The notes below the pieces were generated by a model that did not search any database, was not told the origin of the DNA, and saw only the letters and a program-made list of their open reading frames with translations. The translations under genes were made by a program, and so were the position numbers. Shown here one piece after another: positions 58,718 through 64,000 of a DNA stretch of 64,000 nucleotides. The stretch's first letter is position 1. The number at the start of each line of letters is the position of its first letter. Source of the stretch: an uncultured Alphaproteobacteria bacterium (GTDB taxonomy: Bacteria; Pseudomonadota; Alphaproteobacteria; Geminicoccales; Geminicoccaceae); contig CALBAK010000008.1 in the NCBI GenBank assembly GCA_937926445.1, positions 19,306 to 83,305 on the forward strand, read 5' to 3'.

Positions 58718-59920
58718 TCAGCGAGCGGCGAAAACGAGGCGCAGCGGCGCGGGCTCCACGACGCGCAGACCCTCCTCGCTCAATTCGAGGACGGCGAGCG
58801 CGTGCTCGGCGAGCCCGTCGGGCCGGAGGCGAAACGGGCCCAGGGCACCCGGATGGCCGTTCGGGTCGACGAGAGCGCCGCGATCCGGTCGGCCCGGGCC
58901 GCGGGCGGCGGCGGCGGCGAGCACCACGGCATCGTAGGCGAGTGCCGCGAGGGGTTGCGGCTCCCGCCCGTAAACACCCGCGAAACGACGGCGGAAGGCG
59001 GCCTCGGCGTCCGGATCGGGGGCGGCGATCCGCGCGCCCCGCAGGGCCGGGTCGCGCAGGACCGCGGGATCGTCGGCCCAGAGCCGGGTCCCGAGCAGCC
59101 GGGTGACGGTCGGGTCGACGTCGTAGAAGACGAGCAGGGCCGCCACTTGCCGCAACCGCAGTCCGCCGTCGGCGATCAGGATCGCATCGAGGCCGGATGT
59201 TCCGTCGGAGGCCGGTCGCCCGTGACGATCGAGGAAGGCCCGGACCGCGGCCGCCGGATCACCCTGCGCCGGATAGATTCCGACAGCCTCGGCGGCCGGT
59301 TCGCCGAGCCCGCCGAGAAACCGCCGCCAGGACTCCACCGCGCGCGTGCCGTAGCCGTCGTTCGGCGCGAGGAGGCCGAGGCGTCGCCGGCCCTGGCCGA
59401 GGGCGTACCGGACGATCCGCTCGACCTGCTCCTCGGGCCGCCAGCCGAGCAGGAAGAGGTCGGGCCCCGCTATGCTCGCATCGTTCGAAAAGGACAGAAC
59501 GATTCGACCGCGCTCGCGGGCGAGCGGTGCGACCGCGGCGGTGGCGCCCGACAAGAGGGGTCCCAGGAGGAGCTCGGCCCCGGCCTCCAGGGCCGCGCGG
59601 GCGGCGGCGCGGGCGCTTTCCGGCCCGACACCGGCATCGCGCGGCAACAGGGCGAGCTCGTCCGCCTCGAGCTCGAAAAGGGCGAGCTGGGCGGCGTCCA
59701 GCATGTCCCGGCCGAGAGTGGCGTCCTTGCCGCCGAGCGGCAGGAGGAGCGCGACCGGGAGCGGCCCCGCGGGCAGCGGCGGCGGCAGCGGCTGGACCAC
59801 TGGCGGCGCCGGCCGGCTCGGTTGCGGAGGTGCGGTGGGCGTGGTTTGCTCGGCCGGCACGCAACCGACCAGCACGAGCAGGGCCACGAACAGACGGGAT
59901 GGACGGCACGCGCGGGGCAT
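58718..59920 (-). CDS. LpoA-like penicillin-binding protein activator lipoprotein
   Basis: A 400-residue lipoprotein. The signal peptide LFVALLVLVGC ends in a lipobox with the lipidated cysteine near residue 18, followed by a proline-rich linker. The rest has a periplasmic binding-protein-like fold (LPVALLLPLGGKDATLGRDMLDAAQLALFEL, in part; LLGPLLSGATAAVAPLA; DAILIADGG). LpoA-type proteins stimulate peptidoglycan synthases. Its divergent neighbour rsmI supports the call, since the pair is conserved across proteobacteria. The frame is open upstream into the spacer. Confidence 0.85.
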   Translation of the reverse strand: MPRACRPSRLFVALLVLVGCVPAEQTTPTAPPQPSRPAPPVVQPLPPPLPAGPLPVALLLPLGGKDATLGRDMLDAAQLALFELEADELALLPRDAGVGPESARAAARAALEAGAELLLGPLLSGATAAVAPLARERGRIVLSFSNDASIAGPDLFLLGWRPEEQVERIVRYALGQGRRRLGLLAPNDGYGTRAVESWRRFLGGLGEPAAEAVGIYPAQGDPAAAVRAFLDRHGRPASDGTSGLDAILIADGGLRLRQVAALLVFYDVDPTVTRLLGTRLWADDPAVLRDPALRGARIAAPDPDAEAAFRRRFAGVYGREPQPLAALAYDAVVLAAAAARGPGRPDRGALVDPNGHPGALGPFRLRPDGLAEHALAVLELSEEGLRVVEPAPLRLVFAAR

Positions 59921-62112
59921 GGGCGAGGCCGAGCTGCGCGGCCGGATGCCGGCCGCCGGGGTCGAGCCTAGTGGAGGTGAAACCGGCCGTGAAGCCGATC
60001 TCGCGGGAACCGCGGCGGACGCGATCGACGAGGGTCGGGTGAGCGGCCCGGTCCCGATCCTCGGCCTCGCCTGCGACCAGCCGCCGCCCCCTTTCCCGGC
60101 CGAGCTGCGTTCCGGGATCCCCCCGGTCGACGCCGGCACCTACCAGGGGGCCCCGCCTCGCGGTTCGAAGCGGCTCCGCTTCGTCGGATCCGCCTCCCGC
60201 CCGTGCGGCGAGCCTTCGACCGCCGTGATGGACGGGCCACCGCGAGATCGCCGTCCGGCGAGCCGGTGTGCGGGGCACGTGGCGAAAACGGCGTGGGCGA
60301 CGGACGGAGCACGTCGCGCCTCCCCGACGATCGAAGGCTTCGGGCTCGGGCCCGACGAACGCGGCGCGAGAGCGACCGACGGCACGTTCGGGAACGGCAG
60401 AGCCGAAGCCGCGTCCCCGGTGATCGGAACGGCTGCGACCGTCTCGACGTCCGCTCGCGAAACGGCGGGAACACCGACGCCGGCCTCGCCGACGGGCTCC
60501 CGCGGCGAGCGCGGCCGCGAGGCGGCACGGGTGCTCCCCGCGGCGGTGGCGCGCATCGAGTGCGAGGTCGAGCGGACCCCGACGGGCGAACCCGTCTCGG
60601 CGAAGCGGCAGGTGCCGGCGAGAGCCGAGAGCCGCGCCGTCGACGAAGGATCGGCAGCGGTCGTGGCCTTCGCAGCGCGGGCCGCTCGGCTGCCCGCCGG
60701 GGGCAACGCGCAGGGAACCGAGCGAACCGCCGCGCAGGGCAGGTCGGGAAACGGCGCATCGGTACCGCCGCAAGGCCCTCGCGGCGAGCGCGGCTCGCAG
60801 GGGGCGGCGACGGCGCCGGCGGTCGCGGCGCGTTCGCGTCTCGCCCCGGACGAGGGCGTCTCCGGACGGTGGGCCGAAGCCGCGCGAGCGACCGGCGAGC
60901 CGCGTCGCTCCGACACGGCGATCGCGGGCGGCGACCTCCTCGCCGAAGGGCGCGGCGCGGTACGAGGTCGAGCCGGCGCGCCGAGCGAGCAAGAAAGGGG
61001 AGTGTCGCCCCTCGGGGCCGAAGCGGCCGGGGCGGGGTCCACCGGCTTTCCGGATCCGCTGCGAGGAGCGGCAGCGGTCGCCCCGGCGGGCGCTCGGTGC
61101 GAGCACGGCGTCGGACCCGCGCCGTCGGTCCCCGTGGCGGTCTCGCCGCGCCGGCGTGCGGACGCGGCCGGCGACTTCCCGGCATCGACAGCGGTCGGCG
61201 CGCGGGCGACCGGCGAAGCGAGCCGCGCCCGCCCGGCGGGCACGGACACCCCGCTCGTCGGGATCGCGGGGGACCTGTCGCGCGCGGATCGAAAATCGGG
61301 GCCGCGAGTCGGTGTTTCGGCGGCCCCGAGCCCGGCCGACACGGCCGGCGAACCGGGCCCGCTCGGCGAACCCTTCGCGGTCGCGCCCGAACGGTCGGGG
61401 GCAGGGCCGTCTTCGCGGCCGAGCCCGAGCGTCGGATCCCGCCCGGTCGATCGGGTCGCGCACGGATCCGGCCGATCGCGCGAAGCGAACCCGTCGACCG
61501 TGCCGAGGTCGGACTCCGTTTCCGCGGCGCGCGGAAGAGACAAGGCGGGAGGCGACAGCGGACCGGTCCGGCCGGGCACGGCCGAACGCCGGCACGACCG
61601 GCGGCGCGCCCGAAATCGCGCCCGACGAGGGCAGCCGCGACACGTTCTCGGAAGATGCGCGGACCGAGCGGGACCGGCCCGAAACGTCGCAGCGCGCACC
61701 GTCGGCGGGCGGCGAGCGAGCCCGAAGCCCCGGGCGGGCCCCGGATCTCGCGCGAGTTTCGGTCGAGCGAGGGGGCGGCGACGGGGCCGGATCGGCCCGG
61801 CGGCCGGCCGTGCCGGGCGCGGAGGGAGCGGGCTCGGCGGCCGAACGGCTGTCCGGCGAGGGAACGAGCGTGGCAGCGAGCGGGAAAATCCGGCGGTCGG
61901 AGGAAGCAGGCGGAGCGAGCGACGGCCGCGGTGGCGCTCGACGGGCGGCTCGCGCTCCGGCCGCGGGCGGCGGCTCGGGGTCGGCCCGGGTAGAACCGTC
62001 CGGGCTCCGCTCCGGCGCTGGGCGGTGCGCAGCCGGGGCGGACCCCGGTCGCATCGGCCGGGACGCGAAGCGGCGCCCCGGAGCGGCGCCCGAGGCGTCG
62101 CGGGCCGGCGCT
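59921..62112. repeat. 2.2-kb GC-rich spacer with diverged repeats of about 300 bp
   Basis: All frames are open over long stretches, and no domain is recognisable. Repeated blocks are visible: CGCGGCGAGCGCGGC occurs at 60501 and 60780, and GCGACCGGCGA at about 60888 and 61207, both in similar surroundings; related GGGCGAACC or GGCGAACCG blocks occur near 60585 and 61345. The intervals are about 280-320 bases. The repeat-like units stay in one reading frame on both strands, so a low-complexity protein cannot be excluded. A CGAGCCTAG at 59963-59971 may be the -10 of the LpoA-like gene. Confidence 0.5.
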
Positions 62113-62991
62113 GTGGAACGTTCGGAAGGAGGGCGGCTCGCGCCCGGGCTCTGGGTCGTGGCCACACCGATCGGCAATCTCGGCGACCTCGGCCGGCGGG
62201 CGGTCGAGACGCTCGCCGCGGCGGATGCCGTGGTCTGCGAGGACAGCCGGGTCACCGGGATGTTGCTGCACCGGCTCGGGATCGAGCGGCCGCTCCTGGT
62301 CTACAACGATCATTCGGCGCCCCGCCTTCGGCCCGAACTGCTGCGCCGGTTGCGCGAGGGGCAGGCACTCGCGCTCGTGAGCGACGCCGGCACGCCGACC
62401 ATCAGCGATCCGGGCTATCGGCTCGTGCGCGAAGCCCTGGATGCCGGCGTCACGGTGCGCGCGGTGCCCGGCCCGTGTGCACCGATCGCAGCACTCTCCA
62501 TCGCCGGGCTGCCGACCGACCGGTTCCTGTTCGCGGGCTTCCTGCCGCCGCGGCGGGCCGCGCGACGGCGCGAGCTCGCGGACCTCGCGGGGATCCGGGC
62601 GACCCTCGTGCTGCTCGAGAGCGGGGCGCGGCTCGCCGCACTCCTGGCGGATGCCGCCGAGCTCCTGGGCGAGCGGGAGGCGGTGATCGCCCGCGAGATC
62701 ACCAAGCTGCACGAGGAGCTGCGGCGCGGGAGGCTGGCCGAGCTCGCCGCCGCTGTCGCGGCGGCACCGCCGCCCAAGGGCGAGATCGTGGTGCTGATCG
62801 GGCCGCCCGCCCGGTCGCCGGCGGAGGCGCTCGCACCCGCGGCGCTGGACGCGGCGCTGCTCGAAGCCGCCGCTCGCCTGCCGCCCGGCAGAGCGGCGCG
62901 GGAGGTCGCCGCCGCCACCGGCCGGCCGGCCGACGAACTCTTCCGACGGCTGCAGGAACTGCGCCGTGGCGCGACCGCTCGGGTCCGCTGA
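62113..62991 (+). CDS. rsmI: RsmI, 16S rRNA 2'-O-methyltransferase
   Basis: A 292-residue tetrapyrrole-methylase-fold enzyme that methylates C1402 of 16S rRNA. LWVVATPIGNLGDLGRRAVE near residue 15, VVCEDSRVTGMLL, LVSDAGTPTISDPGYRLV and the CAPIAALSIAGLPTDRFLFAGFLP block (in part) are diagnostic. The frame is open far upstream; GTG at 62113 gives a normal length. GGAAGGAGG lies just after this GTG, so the exact start is uncertain. A terminator-like hairpin follows the stop. Confidence 0.93.
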   Translation: MERSEGGRLAPGLWVVATPIGNLGDLGRRAVETLAAADAVVCEDSRVTGMLLHRLGIERPLLVYNDHSAPRLRPELLRRLREGQALALVSDAGTPTISDPGYRLVREALDAGVTVRAVPGPCAPIAALSIAGLPTDRFLFAGFLPPRRAARRRELADLAGIRATLVLLESGARLAALLADAAELLGEREAVIAREITKLHEELRRGRLAELAAAVAAAPPPKGEIVVLIGPPARSPAEALAPAALDAALLEAAARLPPGRAAREVAAATGRPADELFRRLQELRRGATARVR

Positions 62992-62999
62992 GCGCTTCG

Positions 63000-63021
63000 G
63001 CCCGACGGGCTGCGGGTTTTT
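63000..63021 (+). terminator. Terminator downstream of rsmI
   Basis: GCCC-GAC-GGGC is followed by TGCGGGTTTTT, a short hairpin with a five-T tract 9 bases after the rsmI stop. Confidence 0.5.
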
Positions 63022-63327
63022 CCTGCCGCCGGGCCCGAGAGTGGGCCGGCCCGGGACGCGCGTACGCCACCGCCGACGGCGCCAGCCCGAGAGGCCCACG
63101 CCGGGCAGAGCCGTGCCACGGCCGGCGCCTCCGGCCGTGGGGGCGCCGCCGGTGGCGCTTTCGGAGCTCCCGCCGCGTCTCGCCGCTCTCGCGGGGGAGC
63201 CCGGCCCGTCGGGCGGGGTGGCGGAAGCCCGCTTCGCTCCGGCCACCCTGTCGGCCGCGAACTTCGCGCCGGCGCCTCCGGCCGTCGGACCGGTCGCGGT
63301 CGGCGCGGCGGTCGTGGCCGGGCGGTC
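63022..63327. other. GC-rich spacer replacing the end of mutY
   Basis: About 300 bp between the rsmI terminator and the point where MutY similarity stops. It has no recognisable coding content. In the minus-strand frame of mutY it is open, but it lacks the helix-hairpin-helix and cluster motifs expected there. Confidence 0.5.
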
Positions 63328-63662
63328 CCCGCCGGCACCCGGCCGGCGTGCACCGCCTCGATCGCCCGCGCACAGGCGTGCAGCGCCCGGGCCCGGCGGT
63401 AGTAGCCGAGGCCCTGCCAGGCGTGCAGGACCTCCTCGAGCGGCGCGCGGGCGAGCGCCGCCGGGCTCGGAAAGCGGGCGAGGAAGCCGGGGAAACGCCC
63501 GGCGACGGTCGCCGCGGTGGTCTGCTGCAGCATGACCTCGCTCACGAGCACCGCCCAGGGATCGGGCCGCACACCCGGCGGCGCACGCCAGGGCAGCGTA
63601 CGACGGGCCCCTTCCCACCAGGCGAGCAGCGCCGCCCGCAGCCCCTCCGGCGGCGCCGGCAA
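63328..63662 (-). pseudogene. mutY: Truncated mutY, adenine DNA glycosylase N-terminus
   Basis: The first about 111 residues match MutY: LPWRAPPGVRPDPWAVLVSEVMLQQTTAATV (in part) and WQGLGYYRRARALHACARAI. Similarity stops at GRVPAG, where LPGVG-YTA helix-hairpin-helix, the catalytic Asp and the four-cysteine iron-sulfur motif should follow. None of these occurs in any frame of the remaining minus strand, which is spacer and then antisense to rsmI. The fragment cannot be an active glycosylase. It starts with TTG, divergent from DUF721, the common alphaproteobacterial order mutY-DUF721. Confidence 0.8.
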
Positions 63663-63690
63663 GGGCAGGATCGTCGAAGAAGCGCGGGCA

Positions 63691-63701
63691 TGCTAGGCTC
63701 G
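63691..63701 (+). promoter_or_regulatory. Candidate -10 of the DUF721 gene
   Basis: TGCTAGGCTCG contains the rare CTAG and matches GCTAGGCTCGCC at 28167. It ends only 6 bases before the GTG start, so the transcript would have a very short leader. Confidence 0.3.
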
Positions 63702-63707
63702 CCGAGC

Positions 63708-64000
63708 GTGGCGGAAGCGCGGAGGAGCCCTGGCGTGACGGCGGGCGTGGCGAACGGGCGGGAGCCGGTGCGGCGGCGAGGGAGCTGCCGGATCGGCCTG
63801 CTCCTGGCCACGGTCCTGCCGCCGGCGGCCCGCAAGCGGGCCTTCGCGGAGGCCGCGATCCTGGGCGATTGGGCGACGATCGTCGGCCCAGAGCTCGCCG
63901 CCCGCTGCACCCCGCTCGCACTGCGCGGCGCGGCCGGGGGCGGTGCCGCCCTCGAGCTCGCGGTACGCGGCGGTGCCGCCCTCGAGCTGCAGCACGCCGC
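63708..64000 (+). CDS. DUF721 (DciA-like) protein, 5' part
   Basis: From the GTG at 63708 the visible 97 residues match DUF721: LLLATVLPPAARKRAFAEAAIL, then DWATIVGPELAARCTPLALR and ALELQHA. Members related to DciA help load the replicative helicase. The gene runs off the window end. It contains a 30-bp in-frame tandem duplication (GGAALELAVR then GGAALELQHA). The start is inferred; no strong ribosome-binding site is visible, in line with a nearly leaderless transcript. Confidence 0.85.
   Translation, partial: MAEARRSPGVTAGVANGREPVRRRGSCRIGLLLATVLPPAARKRAFAEAAILGDWATIVGPELAARCTPLALRGAAGGGAALELAVRGGAALELQHA
63939..63988 (+). repeat. Direct repeat inside the DUF721 gene
   Basis: GGCGGTGCCGCCCTCGAGCT occurs at 63939-63958 and again at 63969-63988, 30 bases apart. 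The duplication is in frame and adds ten residues to the conserved ALELQH region. Confidence 0.85.

Noticed and set aside
59968..63921. A 1317-codon open frame on the minus strand
   Set aside because: It crosses the repeat-rich spacer and is antisense to rsmI and DUF721, with arginine/proline-rich translation throughout.

Overview
The window looks like a very GC-rich alphaproteobacterial chromosome, most likely Rhodospirillales-like, around its dnaA-dnaN-recF-gyrB replication cluster. The evidence is the order rpsT-dnaA-dnaN-recF-gyrB, the neighbours mutM, ubiE, ubiB, coaBC and dut, a fliX gene divergent from flgI with a CtrA-type box (TTAA-N7-TTAA) between them, and typically alphaproteobacterial families (DmeF, ELM1, the PqqA-E set). 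TGA is the stop codon of nearly every gene; I saw TAG twice and TAA never. GTG and TTG starts are common, and several genes are joined by 4-bp ATGA, GTGA or TTGA stop/start overlaps.

Layout. 1-744: 3' end of an RND efflux permease. 839-4063 (-): complete pqqABCDE operon for pyrroloquinoline quinone. 4064-6133: long spacer without a convincing gene. 6134-9431: LysR regulator divergent from an N-carbamoyl amino-acid hydrolase and an ABC ATPase without partner permeases. 9612-18507 (-): gyrB, recF, dnaN, dnaA, rpsT, an enoyl-CoA hydratase and mutM. 18588-23231 (+): ubiE, ubiB, coaBC, dut and an Rrf2-type regulator. 23788-27473: EamA permease, quinone reductase-like flavoprotein and the DmeF metal exporter, separated by spacers. 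28203-38527 (+): peptide ABC importer, gamma-glutamyltransferase-family enzyme, DUF1028 protein, Tat-exported glucan protein OpgD/OpgG and a PsiE-like membrane protein. 38609-41479: TRAP transporter. 41508-44872 (-): hypothetical protein, tRNA-Ala(TGC), rdgB, rph and a glycosyltransferase-like protein. 45065-46647: rhomboid protease overlapping a ClpP-class membrane protease. 46751-47884 (-): ELM1-like protein. 48091-53360 (-): flgI, a rod-binding FlgJ-like gene, flgN-like gene, flgK, flgL and fliW; fliX lies opposite at 53621. 54102-62991: alpha/beta hydrolase, a decaying GGDEF protein, a REC-GGDEF-EAL protein, an LpoA-like lipoprotein and rsmI. 63328-64000: truncated mutY divergent from a DUF721 (DciA-like) gene that runs off the window.

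The most unusual property is the combination of long GC-rich spacers with signs of decay at gene ends. One spacer starts with a diverged 125-bp duplicate of the EamA gene end, one is built of diverged repeats of about 185 bp, and one appears to contain diverged repeats of about 300 bp. mutY ends abruptly in such a spacer. A peptide-transporter ATPase has a single-base frameshift, its partner has no stop codon before the binding-protein gene, and a degenerate GGDEF gene has no stop codon and stays open for kilobases antisense to its neighbours. A second recurrent signal is a tandem YAAC element (TYAA-N7-TYAACCTTTCC), related to a CtrA box. At three sites it lies 36-37 bp upstream of a ribosome-binding site and start codon for a short hydrophobic reading frame that is otherwise unexplained.
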